Of a stretch of DNA of 64,000 nt, positions 50,055 to 58,984 are shown one piece after another. The DNA is from Bacillota bacterium (GTDB taxonomy: Bacteria; Bacillota; Clostridia; Christensenellales; UMGS416): NCBI GenBank assembly GCA_023398815.1, contig JAEWRW010000006.1, positions 1-64,000 of the forward strand, in the 5' to 3' direction. The stretch's first letter is position 1. Each line of letters begins with the position of its first letter. The translations under genes were made by a program, and so were the position numbers. Below the pieces are notes generated by a model. It made no database searches, was not told where the DNA came from, and saw only the letters and a list, made by a program, of their open reading frames with translations.

Positions 50055-50082
50055 GGCGGGTGCCTCGCATGAGGTGCCTGCC
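50055..50082 (+). promoter_or_regulatory. 5' leader hairpin of the PFOR mRNA
   Basis: GGCGGGTGCCTC-GCAT-GAGGTGCCTGCC folds as a 12-bp stem with three G-U pairs and a tetraloop, starting about 15 nt after the predicted transcript start. No T-tract follows, so it looks like an mRNA-stabilising structure rather than a terminator. Confidence 0.5.
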
Positions 50083-50142
50083 GTGACGTGTGTCCATCTG
50101 TCCGCATCCGGTTGGATCTCATAACTCTAAGGAGGTTTCCCG

Positions 50143-53100
50143 ATGGCAAAGAAAATGACGATCGATGGGAATACCGCCGCCTCTCACGTTGCTTATGCGT
50201 TCAGCGACGTGGCGGCGATCTACCCCATCACTCCCTCGTCCACCATGGCCGAAGTGGCCGATCAGTGGTCCGCCTATGGCCGCAAGAATCTCTTCGGTCA
50301 GCAGCTGCGTGTGTCTGAGTTGCAGAGCGAAGGCGGCGCGGCCGGCGCGGTGCACGGGTCCCTCGTGACCGGGTCGCTCACCACGACCTTCACCGCCAGC
50401 CAGGGTCTGCTGCTGATGATCCCCAACATGTACAAGATCGCCGGCGAGAAACTTCCCGCTGTGTTCCACGTCAGTGCCCGTTCGCTGGCCACCCACGCGC
50501 TGTGCATCTTCGGCGACCACGCCGACGTCATGGCCGCCCGCCAGACCGGCTTCGCCATGTTGGCCGCTGCCTCCGTGCAGGAAGTGATGGACCTGGCCCT
50601 GGTGTCCCACGTGTCCACGCTGAAGGCCTCGGTGCCGTTCCTGCACTTCTTCGATGGCTTCCGCACCTCCTCCGAGGTGCAGAAGATTGAGATGATCGAC
50701 TACGAGGATATGGCCAAGCTCATGCCCTGGGACAAGGTGGCGGAGTTCCGCGCCCGCGGCATGAACCCCGAACACCCGCACCTGCAGGGCACCGCCCAGA
50801 ACCCGGACGTCTACTTCCAGAACAGCGAAACCTCCAACGTGCTGTACGCCAAGGTTCCCGCCATTGTGGAAGAGGTCATGGGCCAGGTGAAGGACCTGAC
50901 CGGCCGTGAATACCACCTGTTTGACTACATCGGCGCGCCCGATGCCGAGAGCGTCATCGTGTCCATGGGTTCCTCCTGCGACACCATCGACGAGACCATC
51001 AAGTACCTCGCCAAGCAGGGCAAGAAGGTCGGCGCCATCAAGGTTCGCCTGTTCCGCCCCTTCAGCGTCAAGCACTTCGTGGATGCCATCCCGGCTTCCG
51101 TCAAGAAGATCGCCGTGCTGGATCGCACCAAGGAATACGGCGCCATCGGCGAGCCCCTCTACGAGGACGTCATCGCCGCGCTGGCCGAGGCTGGCCGCAA
51201 GATCAACGTGGTCGTGGGCGGCCGTTACGGCCTGGGCTCCAAGGAGTTCACCCCCTCCATGGTCAAGGCCATCTATGACAACCTGGACACCGCCGCGCCG
51301 AAGAACCACTTCACCGTGGGCATCACCGACGACGTGGGCTTCACCTCGCTGGAGCTGAAGGACGCCGTGCATAGCGCCGCCGAAGGCACCATCGCCTGCA
51401 AGTTCTTCGGTCTGGGTTCCGACGGCACCGTCGGCGCCAACAAGAACTCCATTAAGATCATCGGTGACCACACCGACATGTACGCCCAGGGCTACTTCGT
51501 CTATGACTCCAAGAAGTCCGGCGGCATCACGATCTCTCACTTGCGCTTTGGCAAGCAGCCGATCCAGTCTCCCTATCTCGTGGAGAATGCCGACTTCATC
51601 GCCTGCCACAACGCGTCCTATGTGACGCGGTATGACCTGCTCGAGGGCATCAAGGACAACGGCACGTTCCTCCTCAACTCCCCCTGGAGCGCCGAGGAAA
51701 TGGCCCACCGTCTGCCCGCTGAGATGAAGCAGGTACTGGCGAAGAAGAACATCAAGTTCTACACCATCGACGCCATCAAGATCGCCTCCGAGCTCGGGCT
51801 GGGCGGCCGCATCAACATGATCATGATGGCTGCCTTCTTCAAGCTGGCCAACGTCATCGAGTATGCCGAGGCCGAGCGTTACATGAAGGAAGCGGTCAAG
51901 AAGACCTACGGCAAGAAGGGCGACAAGGTCGTCAACATGAACTACGCCGCCATCGACAACGCCATCAGCGGCCTGGTGGAAGTGAAGGTTCCCGCCGAGT
52001 GGACCAACACCACCGAAGGCGCGGCCTGGCAGTTCGTCAAGGGCGACAAATTCACCGACGAAGTCATCTCCCCGATGCTGCGCCAGAAGGGCAGCGAGCT
52101 GCCCGTGTCCAAGATGGATCCCTCGGGCCGCTACCCGGTGGGCACCACCAAGTACGAGAAGCGCGGCATCGCCGTCCTCGTGCCGGAGTGGATCTCTGAC
52201 AACTGCATCCAGTGCGGGCAGTGCTCGCTGGCTTGCCCCCACGCCGTCATCCGGCCCTTTCTGCTGACCGAGGAGGAGACCAAGAAGGCCCCCGCCACGT
52301 TCACCACCAAGAAGGCCATCGGCAAGGAGCTGGCCGAGTTCCAGTACAAGATTCAGATCAGCCCGCTCGATTGCACCGGCTGCGGCAACTGCGCCGATGT
52401 GTGCCCGGCCAAGAACAAGGCTCTCGTCATGAAGCCGCTGGAGGACCTCGTGGAGGCCGAAAGCGCCAACTGGGATTACGCTGTCAGCCTGCCGGAGCAT
52501 AAGGTCAACGTCAACCCCGCTTCCGTCAAGGGCAGCCAGTTCCTCAAGCCCCTCTTCGAGTTCTCGGGCGCCTGCGCCGGCTGCGGTGAGACCCCTTACG
52601 TCAAGCTCATCACCCAGCTTTACGGCGACCGCATGGTCGTGGCCAACGCCACCGGCTGCTCGTCCATCTATGGCGGCTCTGCGCCGACGGTGCCCTACAC
52701 CACCAACGATCGTGGGCAGGGTCCGGCTTGGGCCAACTCCCTCTTTGAGGACAACGCCGAGTTTGGCTACGGCATGGCGCTCTCGTTCCGTCAGCGTCGC
52801 GACCGCCTGGCCATGCTGGTGGAGCAGCTGGGTGCTGCCGATATGCCCGCCGAGTGGGGCCTGAAGGCCGCCTGTGCCGAGTGGCTGGAGCAGCGTGACA
52901 ACGCCGAAGGCTCCAAGGCCGCGTCGGAGAAGCTGCGTGCCGGTCTCAAGATTGCCATCGCCGAGTGCGGCAGCTGCGGCTGTGAGCTCGACGCTCTCTA
53001 CAAGGAAATCGCCGGGATGGACGACCTGTTCGTCAAGAAGTCCGTTTGGGTCTTCGGCGGCGACGGCTGGGCCTATGACATTGGGTACGGCGGCCTGGAT

Positions 53101-53688
53101 CACGTGCTGGCCAGCGGTGAGGACATCAACGTCCTGGTGCTCGATACCGAGCTCTACTCCAACACCGGCGGTCAGTCCTCCAAGTCCACCCCCACCGGCT
53201 CGGTCGTGAAGTTCGCGGCCTCCGGCAAGCGCACCCGCAAGAAGGACTTGGGCCTGATGGCCATGTCCTACGGCTATGTGTACGTTGCCTCCGTCAGCAT
53301 GGGTGCCAACCAGAACCAGCTGCTGAAGGCCGTCACCGAGGCCGAGGCTTATCCGGGCCCGTCCATCATCATCTGCTACGCTCCGTGCATCAACCACGGC
53401 ATCAACATGGGTCGCACCCAGGCCGAGGAGAAGCGCGCTGTCGAAGCTGGTTACTGGCCGCTCTATCGCTTCAACCCGCAGCTGTCTGAGGAAGGCAAGA
53501 ACCCCTTCTCGCTGGACAGCAAGGAGCCGACCGCTTCCTACCAGGAGTTCCTGACGAGCGAGAACCGCTACCGCGCGCTCAAGCAGGAGTTCCCGGACGC
53601 CGCCGACGCCCTCTTCGTGAAGGCGGAGAACGAGGCCAAGAAGCGCCTGGAGACCTACAAGAAGCTCTCCGAGGAGAAGATCCTCTAA
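50143..53688 (+). CDS. nifJ: Pyruvate:ferredoxin (flavodoxin) oxidoreductase
   Basis: Single-chain PFOR of 1181 residues oxidising pyruvate and CoA to acetyl-CoA, CO2 and reduced ferredoxin. Domain order: PP-like domain I (YPITPSSTMAE), domain II, the gamma domain, two [4Fe-4S] motifs (CIQCGQCSLACP and CTGCGNCADVCP), and the TPP domain with CAGCGETPY, GCSSIYGGSAP, FGGDGWAYDIGYGG and SNTGGQSSKSTPTG. AAGGAGG precedes ATG 50143. It is monocistronic; a terminator follows. Reduced ferredoxin could feed the Ech hydrogenase in this window. Confidence 0.98.
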   Translation: MAKKMTIDGNTAASHVAYAFSDVAAIYPITPSSTMAEVADQWSAYGRKNLFGQQLRVSELQSEGGAAGAVHGSLVTGSLTTTFTASQGLLLMIPNMYKIAGEKLPAVFHVSARSLATHALCIFGDHADVMAARQTGFAMLAAASVQEVMDLALVSHVSTLKASVPFLHFFDGFRTSSEVQKIEMIDYEDMAKLMPWDKVAEFRARGMNPEHPHLQGTAQNPDVYFQNSETSNVLYAKVPAIVEEVMGQVKDLTGREYHLFDYIGAPDAESVIVSMGSSCDTIDETIKYLAKQGKKVGAIKVRLFRPFSVKHFVDAIPASVKKIAVLDRTKEYGAIGEPLYEDVIAALAEAGRKINVVVGGRYGLGSKEFTPSMVKAIYDNLDTAAPKNHFTVGITDDVGFTSLELKDAVHSAAEGTIACKFFGLGSDGTVGANKNSIKIIGDHTDMYAQGYFVYDSKKSGGITISHLRFGKQPIQSPYLVENADFIACHNASYVTRYDLLEGIKDNGTFLLNSPWSAEEMAHRLPAEMKQVLAKKNIKFYTIDAIKIASELGLGGRINMIMMAAFFKLANVIEYAEAERYMKEAVKKTYGKKGDKVVNMNYAAIDNAISGLVEVKVPAEWTNTTEGAAWQFVKGDKFTDEVISPMLRQKGSELPVSKMDPSGRYPVGTTKYEKRGIAVLVPEWISDNCIQCGQCSLACPHAVIRPFLLTEEETKKAPATFTTKKAIGKELAEFQYKIQISPLDCTGCGNCADVCPAKNKALVMKPLEDLVEAESANWDYAVSLPEHKVNVNPASVKGSQFLKPLFEFSGACAGCGETPYVKLITQLYGDRMVVANATGCSSIYGGSAPTVPYTTNDRGQGPAWANSLFEDNAEFGYGMALSFRQRRDRLAMLVEQLGAADMPAEWGLKAACAEWLEQRDNAEGSKAASEKLRAGLKIAIAECGSCGCELDALYKEIAGMDDLFVKKSVWVFGGDGWAYDIGYGGLDHVLASGEDINVLVLDTELYSNTGGQSSKSTPTGSVVKFAASGKRTRKKDLGLMAMSYGYVYVASVSMGANQNQLLKAVTEAEAYPGPSIIICYAPCINHGINMGRTQAEEKRAVEAGYWPLYRFNPQLSEEGKNPFSLDSKEPTASYQEFLTSENRYRALKQEFPDAADALFVKAENEAKKRLETYKKLSEEKIL

Positions 53689-53749
53689 TAGGTCGCGTCG
53701 ACCGCTTCGCGACCGTCGCGAGTGGGAGCACTCGCCCAGAATGAAGATA

Positions 53750-53788
53750 CGCCCCCTGACGCACATGTCGTCAGGGGGCGTTCTGTTT
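53750..53788 (+). terminator. Terminator of the PFOR gene
   Basis: CGCCCCCTGACG/CGTCAGGGGGCG-type stem (53750-53780, loop around CACATG) followed by TTCTGTTTGT. Confidence 0.85.
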
Positions 53789-53789
53789 G

Positions 53790-54545
53790 TGTGAGTCGTG
53801 CGGGCTTTCACGGTTGGGGACGCCGCTCACGCGGGAGAGGGGCCAAGTGCCACGGACGGACTGTGAGCTGCCGCGGCGGGGTGAACCCGTATTACCCCCG
53901 TGTTGCGGCAGACGATTCGTCAGAATCGTTGAGAGCGACACGAGCATTGCAAGGTAATGCGATGGGGCTCGCGGCTGCGGGGTGCGGCGCACGCTCTGAA
54001 CCCTCTCCCCAACCCCTCCCCCAGGCTTGGGGGAGGGGTGACGGGGGGGCGCGCTTGCCCTGTTTGTGTCATGTAGGGGTTCCAAGGGGATGAAATCCCC
54101 TTGGGCGTTTCTCCTACGCTTCCCGCGGAGCGTTGCGAACTTCCCCCGGACGATCGGCGCCACTTGGCGACAACGGGCGGGATGTCCGAGCTTTTGACAT
54201 TGCAGAGCAATGTCAAAACGATTTACCGCCGTTGCCTCCCAAGCTCCGTGCCGGTCGCTCGGTCTAGGAAGTTCGCCCGCCCGAGCACGCGGGCTGGTCA
54301 TGCGCTACGCGCATTGCTCGCCCATGCAGCCTGGATGCGTGCTCAACCGTTTCGGGCCGTGAGGGCGACATGTTTGTCGCCTTAGCGCCGGGGCTGGTCG
54401 CACACTTCGTGTACTGCCCGCCCATGCAACCGGGATGGCGCGCAAGGCCCGAACGGGGATGGCGCTTGGGCCCAGCGCAGCGCGTTTCCCAAACACATCT
54501 GTAACGGCAACCCACTACATCACGATCCACGCCGTAATCACACCC
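53790..54545. repeat. Composite palindromic repeat block with degraded modules
   Basis: About 750 nt with no credible gene. It includes an M module (about 53889-53965: GCGGCAGACGATTCGTCAGA, then TGCGATGGGG), a CCCCTCCCCCAGGCTTGGGGG hairpin region (about 54010-54040), CCAAGGGGATGAAATCCCCT (54090-54110), GACATTGCAGAGCAATGTC (54196-54214), and two divergent Q/P-like modules (54284-54480, GCCCATGCAGCCTGG and GCCCATGCAACCGGG). It looks like several generations of insertion that have decayed. The short segment 53695-53735 resembles the end of a B unit. Confidence 0.7.
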
Positions 54546-54592
54546 TCTGCGTCCGCTGCCACGGTTGAAGAGGATGACTAACCGCCCTCCGC

Positions 54593-54620
54593 TTTACAAC
54601 CAATAAAGCTATGATATAAT
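54593..54620 (+). promoter_or_regulatory. Promoter of the polyferredoxin-like gene
   Basis: TTTACA (54593-54598), 16-nt spacer, TATAAT (54615-54620). Confidence 0.7.
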
Positions 54621-54653
54621 AACCCAATCAAATGTGTTGAGGTGTTCTGTTCC

Positions 54654-55421
54654 ATGCGCCAACGGATTCGCCGGGCCATCGTTCTGGTCTCCCTGCTGTG
54701 TTTCCCCGTCACGATGAATTATCTGTCCCCCTATGTGTCCATCGCCGGGGCGGCTTCGGGGCTGTTTGTGGCGAGCTTGGCAATGTTTGCGGCCATGTTT
54801 GTAGGGTCGCTGGTGCTGGGGCGGCTGTGGTGCGGCTGGGTCTGCCCGGTGGCCGGCCTCTCGGATGCCTGCACCGCCATACAGCCCAAGCCCGTGAACC
54901 TCAAAGTGCTGCGGGCGGTGCGCTACGTGGTGTGGGCGCTGTGGCTGGGCACGCTGGGGGCGCTGCTCGCTGCCGCCGGCGGCTTCCACGGCGTGCAGCT
55001 GTTGTTCTTCACCGAAAGCGGCGTATCGGTGGATGAACCCATCAAATACTTCATGTACTTTCTGGTGCTGGCACTGCTTCTCGCGCTGACGCTGACCCTG
55101 GGCCGGCGCGGGGCCTGCCACGCCGTTTGCTGGATGTCGCCCTTCATGGAGCTGGGCGGGGCGGCGGGGCGAGCGCTCCGGCTGCCGCAGCTGCACATCG
55201 CCGCTGAGGAACCCCGCTGCAATGGCTGCAACCAATGCACCCGCCACTGCCCCATGAGCATCGACGTGAAGGCTCTGGTGCCCACGGGCGGGGTGCGCTC
55301 CACCGCCTGCATCCTCTGCGGCGAGTGCGTGGATGGCTGCAAACAGAAGGCGCTGCGGTATGGCTGGCTGGGCCAGTCGGCCACCAAGGCAAATACTCAG
55401 GGCGGCGATCTGTCGGCCTGA
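54654..55421 (+). CDS. NapH/CcoG-like membrane iron-sulfur protein
   Basis: 255 residues with about five membrane helices, the cytoplasmic-facing motifs LWCGWVCPVAG and ACHAVCWMSPF (CX3CP type), and a C-terminal pair of [4Fe-4S] motifs, CNGCNQCTRHCP and CILCGECVDGCK. The family moves electrons across or along the membrane; the partner is not evident here. ATG 54654 is preferred (GAGGTG upstream); GTG 54642 is possible. Confidence 0.9.
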   Translation: MRQRIRRAIVLVSLLCFPVTMNYLSPYVSIAGAASGLFVASLAMFAAMFVGSLVLGRLWCGWVCPVAGLSDACTAIQPKPVNLKVLRAVRYVVWALWLGTLGALLAAAGGFHGVQLLFFTESGVSVDEPIKYFMYFLVLALLLALTLTLGRRGACHAVCWMSPFMELGGAAGRALRLPQLHIAAEEPRCNGCNQCTRHCPMSIDVKALVPTGGVRSTACILCGECVDGCKQKALRYGWLGQSATKANTQGGDLSA

Positions 55422-55434
55422 ACGAGCCAAAACA

Positions 55435-55466
55435 AACGCCGGGTGGAGATTCCTCCACCCGGCGTT
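55435..55466. terminator. Bidirectional terminator
   Basis: AACGCCGGGTGGA/TCCACCCGGCGTT perfect stem between convergent genes, with AAAACAAA on one side and TTCG on the other. Unlike other convergent junctions, no repeat is inserted here. Confidence 0.85.
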
Positions 55467-55478
55467 TTCGTCGTCTGT

Positions 55479-56255
55479 TCAGTCATGCACATGCGCCAGC
55501 GCCTGCCGCAGGTATTGGGCACTGACGAGGGCAGCCTCCGCCGGGGTATGGCGGGTGTCCCAATCCTGGTCCACGATGAACCAGCGCGCACCACCCTGCC
55601 ACGCCGCCCGCAGGATGGGTGGGAAATCCATGATCCCCTCCCCCAGGGCGCAGAAGTCGTAGCCCGACGCGCGGTCGGAGGGGAAATAATCCTTCAGGTG
55701 CACCGAGCGGTACCGCCCGGCCCAGCGCTCCAGCCAGTCCACTGGGTTTTGCCCCACGATGGAGAGCCAGCCCACGTCGAACTGCGCCTCCAGCACATCG
55801 GGCGGCAGGGCCTCCAGCAGCTGCGTCATGCCATCGGGCGTACCGGCGGCGAACTCGAAGTCGTGGTTGTGGTAAGCAAGCGGCAACCCGGCGGCGCGGC
55901 AGGCCCGCGCGAACACGCCGACCTGCTCCATCACCGCGGCATAGCCCGAGCCAGTGTGGCGCAGGGCTTCCTCCAGCCAGCCCAACACCAAAAACGAGCA
56001 CCCCAACCGTTGGTAGCGGTCAATCGTGCCGGGCAGGTCGGCGGCAAAGTCCCCAAAGGGCACATGGGTGGACGCCGCCGTGAGCCCCACCTCCGTCAGC
56101 AGGGCGGCAAGGTCTGCCACCTCCCAGCCCTGGGTGGCGGCCAGCTCCACCCCGTCGTAGCCGCAGTCCTTGGCCACGCGCAGGGCGGCCGGCAGGTCAC
56201 GGGCGGCCTCCTCCCGCAGCAGATACAGGTTCAGCGCAATGCGCGGTTGTTCCAC
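55479..56255 (-). CDS. Sugar-phosphate isomerase/epimerase (AP-endonuclease-2-like TIM barrel)
   Basis: 258 residues. Metal-site motifs of the family: GYDGVELA, PLAYHNHDFEF, EAQFDVGW, SVHLKDY. Paralogue of the next gene (shared YHNHDFEF, THVPF/AHVPL, HLKD), from which it is separated by 74 nt on the same strand. Substrate unknown; inosose or hydroxypyruvate-type reactions are typical of the family. Confidence 0.9.
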   Translation of the reverse strand: MEQPRIALNLYLLREEAARDLPAALRVAKDCGYDGVELAATQGWEVADLAALLTEVGLTAASTHVPFGDFAADLPGTIDRYQRLGCSFLVLGWLEEALRHTGSGYAAVMEQVGVFARACRAAGLPLAYHNHDFEFAAGTPDGMTQLLEALPPDVLEAQFDVGWLSIVGQNPVDWLERWAGRYRSVHLKDYFPSDRASGYDFCALGEGIMDFPPILRAAWQGGARWFIVDQDWDTRHTPAEAALVSAQYLRQALAHVHD

Positions 56256-56288
56256 GGTTCACCTCCCGGCTGCAGGGCAGCCTGACAT

Positions 56289-56320
56289 AGAAAGGGAGCC
56301 GGACGGATTGTCCGGCTCCA
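56289..56320 (-). terminator. Hairpin between the two isomerase genes
   Basis: GGAGCCGGACGGATTGTCCGGCTCC (56295-56319 inverted repeat) followed on the minus strand by CTTTCT. It may reduce transcription from the first paralogue into the second. Confidence 0.55.
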
Positions 56321-56329
56321 CAAAGTGAC

Positions 56330-57112
56330 CTAATGACCCAGCTTGCGCAGGCACTCCCGGCTGATGCGGGCGGCCTCCACCGACGGACGGCCGGGCGAGA
56401 AGTCCTGCTCCACGATGACATACTCGGCACCGGCGGCTTCCGACGCCGCCAACAAAGACGCCACATCCTGACAGCCCAGGCCCAAGGGGCGCAGCTCCAG
56501 GCTCATGCCGTGGGCGCCGCCCTCCTCCACCCGTACGAAGTCCTTCAGGTGAACAATGGGCGCGCGGCCGGCGTAGCCACGCACATACCCCGCCGGGTCC
56601 ACACCCGAGAACTTGACCCAGCAGGTGTCGATCTCGGTCTGCAGCAGGTCGGCGGGGATGTCGGCGAACAGGCGGTCCAGCGCGTACTCGCCGTCGATCT
56701 TCACGAACTCGAAGTCATGGTTGTGGTACAGGAGCGTCACACCGGCGTCCTTGCAGGCCTTGGCGATGACCTTGATCTCCTCCACCACACCGGGCCAGGC
56801 GGGGGTGCCGGGGCGCAGCTCCGGCGCCAGCCACGGCACGGCCAGGTAGGTGCACCCCAGGGTGCGGAAACGCGCGATGGCCGCCGCCGTGTCCTCGCGG
56901 AACAGCTCCAGCGGTACGTGGGCGCAAACGGCCTTGAGGCCCAGGCGGTCGAGCTCGGCGCGCACTTCCTTAGCGCTCTTGCCAAAGAAATCAGCGGTGA
57001 ACTCCACATAGTCGTAGCCCATGGCCTTGACCTGTGCCAGCACGCCGAAGAAATTCTCCTGCGCGGCGTCCCGCACGGTGTACAGCTGCAATCCAACCTT
57101 GATGTCGCTCAT
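56330..57112 (-). CDS. Sugar-phosphate isomerase/epimerase, second paralogue
   Basis: 260 residues. GYDYVEFTADFFG, LLYHNHDFEF, LQTEIDTCWVKF, IVHLKDF. Same fold and size as 55479-56255. ATG 57112 has GGAGGGA upstream. The tandem pair near an SMP-30 lactonase and a DgoD-like dehydratase hints at sugar-acid or inositol-type catabolism, but no transporter or kinase is present to confirm this. Confidence 0.9.
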   Translation of the reverse strand: MSDIKVGLQLYTVRDAAQENFFGVLAQVKAMGYDYVEFTADFFGKSAKEVRAELDRLGLKAVCAHVPLELFREDTAAAIARFRTLGCTYLAVPWLAPELRPGTPAWPGVVEEIKVIAKACKDAGVTLLYHNHDFEFVKIDGEYALDRLFADIPADLLQTEIDTCWVKFSGVDPAGYVRGYAGRAPIVHLKDFVRVEEGGAHGMSLELRPLGLGCQDVASLLAASEAAGAEYVIVEQDFSPGRPSVEAARISRECLRKLGH

Positions 57113-57177
57113 TCTCACAGTCCCTCCCTTGTAATCCTTTCCATCATACACGCACCGGTCGGCGGATGCAACCGGTT

Positions 57178-58011
57178 TCACCAACCCTGCTGGCGGCGGG
57201 CCTCATAGCAGAGGATGGAGCCGGCCACCGCCACATTGAGGGAATCCACTTGCCCCAGCATGGGGATGGAAACAGCGCGGTGGGGGCCGTCAAACCACCC
57301 CTGGCTGACACCGTATTTCTCGTGCCCCACCACCACGGCGGCGCGGGGGGCATAGGCCTCGTCACAGTAGCGGGCATCGGCCTCTGCCTTGCCCAGGTAC
57401 ACCGTGTACCCCCTATCCATGAGGAACTGTCGCGCTTCGTCGGCATCCACCTCCAGCACCGGGCGGGTCAACAGCGTCAGCAGGCTGGCCCGCACCGTCA
57501 GCGGGTTGTTGAGCCCGGTGCGCCGGTTGCACACCAGCACCGCGTCAGCCCCCACCCCGTCGGCGGTGCGCAGCAGAGTGCCCAGGTTGCCGGGGTTCTC
57601 CAGGCCGTCGAGCACTAAGAGCAGGCTGGGCTGCCGGTCGGGGATGTCCTGGAGTGTCCAGCGTGGCAGGCGCACCACCGAGAGCACCCCGCGGTCAAGC
57701 TTCTCGGCGCTCAGGCGCTCATAGACCCGCTCCGAGATGGCATACACCCGCGGGCAGCGGGCCAGGAGGCCCACGGCCTCCTGCTGCCACTCGGGGGAGT
57801 GCAGCAACGCCGGGCAGAGGAACAGCGCCTGCACCTCGGCCCCATACTGGGCGGCCTGACGGTTCAGCCACAGCCCCTCGGCCAAGAAGAGCCCCGGCTC
57901 CCGGCCGTGGCCCACCTCCTGCGCCCACAGCACGGCATCGCTGCGGGGCCCGGCTTCCACCCATTGGGCCCCGGCTGCCGCCGCGGCTCCCTTCCAATCG
58001 TCTGGCGTCAT
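57178..58011 (-). CDS. SpoU/TrmH-family RNA 2'-O-methyltransferase
   Basis: 277 residues. SPOUT motifs: LDGLENPGNLGTLLRTADGVGAD, VVGHEKYGVS, IPMLGQVDSLNVAVAGSILCYE. The N-terminal substrate domain is of L7Ae-like type in relatives. Start 58011 has GGGAG upstream. An ATG at 58026 would leave almost no leader, given the promoter. Confidence 0.92.
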   Translation of the reverse strand: MTPDDWKGAAAAAGAQWVEAGPRSDAVLWAQEVGHGREPGLFLAEGLWLNRQAAQYGAEVQALFLCPALLHSPEWQQEAVGLLARCPRVYAISERVYERLSAEKLDRGVLSVVRLPRWTLQDIPDRQPSLLLVLDGLENPGNLGTLLRTADGVGADAVLVCNRRTGLNNPLTVRASLLTLLTRPVLEVDADEARQFLMDRGYTVYLGKAEADARYCDEAYAPRAAVVVGHEKYGVSQGWFDGPHRAVSIPMLGQVDSLNVAVAGSILCYEARRQQGW

Positions 58012-58012
58012 G

Positions 58013-58040
58013 TTGACAACTCCCATCGGTGCTCTATTAT
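58013..58040 (+). promoter_or_regulatory. Promoter of the SMP-30 gene
   Basis: TTGACA (58013-58018), 16-nt spacer, TATTAT (58035-58040). Its -10 overlaps the -10 of the opposite promoter and its -35 abuts the methyltransferase start codon. Confidence 0.65.
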
Positions 58041-58064
58041 AAAAGGCAGAGAAACCACTGTCAA
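58036..58064 (-). promoter_or_regulatory. Promoter of the SpoU methyltransferase gene
   Basis: Minus strand TTGACA (58064-58059), 17-nt spacer, TATAAT (58041-58036): a consensus match overlapping the SMP-30 promoter. Confidence 0.8.
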
Positions 58065-58079
58065 ACGAGGAGGATGGGC

Positions 58080-58934
58080 ATGAAGGCGGAATGCATCTGG
58101 CGGGCCCGCGCCGAGATTGGCGAAGGCTCGCTGTGGGACGAAAAAACAAACCGGCTGTACTGGGTGGACATCCCACGTGGAGAGCTGCACCGTTTTAGCC
58201 CGGCGGGCGGCAGCGACGAACTGCTGCTGGCCGCCGACGAGCCCCTTGGCACCGTGGTGCTCGGCGAGAACGGAACTCCGTTGGGAGCGTGGGCCAGCGG
58301 GCTCTACCACGTGGCCGATGGACGCCGCACGCTGCTGACCCCCGCGCCCGACCCGCGGCCCACCCTGCGCTTCAACGACGGCAAGTGCGACCCAGTGGGC
58401 CGCCTGTGGGTGGGCACCATGACGACCGACAACGGCCAAACCGGCACGGGCAACCTCTACCGGGTGGATGGAGACCAATTCACCCCCATGGTGCGGGGCA
58501 CACGCATCTCCAACGGCATCGTGTGGAGCCCGGACCGACGCACGATGTACTACGCCGACACCCCTGAGGGCGTGGTGTGGGCCTTTGATTACGAGGAAGA
58601 AACCGGGGCCATTGCCAACCGCCGCACGATCGTGACGATCGACCGGGGCGGCCCCGACGGCATGACGATTGACAGCGAGGGCATGCTGTGGGTGGCCCAG
58701 TGGGGCGGCAGCCAGGTGGGCCGCTGGAACCCAGCCACCGGGCAAAAGCTCGCCCAGGTGGACTTGCCGGCGGTGCAGGTGTCCTCCTGCGCCTTTGGCG
58801 GGCCGGGCCTTGCCGCCCTCTACATCACCACGGCGGCCATCGGTACCGACGAGCGCGCCCAGCCGCTGGCCGGCAGCCTTTTCGCCGTGGAGACCGGCAC
58901 CACCGGGTTGCCGGCCTTCCGGTACAGAGGGTAG
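58080..58934 (+). CDS. SMP-30/gluconolactonase family protein
   Basis: 284-residue six-bladed propeller lactonase. Divalent-metal ligands: Glu in ARAEIGEGSLWD, Asn in LRFNDGKCD, Asn in RISNGIVWSPD, Asp in GPDGMTIDSEG. Probably hydrolyses an aldonolactone. GAGGAGGATGGG precedes ATG 58080. Possible partner of the DgoD-like dehydratase at 62584. Confidence 0.92.
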   Translation: MKAECIWRARAEIGEGSLWDEKTNRLYWVDIPRGELHRFSPAGGSDELLLAADEPLGTVVLGENGTPLGAWASGLYHVADGRRTLLTPAPDPRPTLRFNDGKCDPVGRLWVGTMTTDNGQTGTGNLYRVDGDQFTPMVRGTRISNGIVWSPDRRTMYYADTPEGVVWAFDYEEETGAIANRRTIVTIDRGGPDGMTIDSEGMLWVAQWGGSQVGRWNPATGQKLAQVDLPAVQVSSCAFGGPGLAALYITTAAIGTDERAQPLAGSLFAVETGTTGLPAFRYRG

Positions 58935-58953
58935 AGCCTCCATAACGACAAAC

Positions 58954-58984
58954 AACGCCCGCCGGACGATGTCTGGCGGGCGTT
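58954..58984. terminator. Terminator hairpin, left copy flanking the repeat
   Basis: AACGCCCGCC/GGCGGGCGTT stem after the SMP-30 gene. A related hairpin with the same stem ends but a different loop lies at 59392-59421. Confidence 0.75.

Noticed and set aside
50119..53811. 1230-codon open frame antisense to PFOR
   Set aside because: It exactly shadows the PFOR gene; codon bias of PFOR removes stops on the opposite strand. Low-complexity His/Leu/Val/Gly composition.
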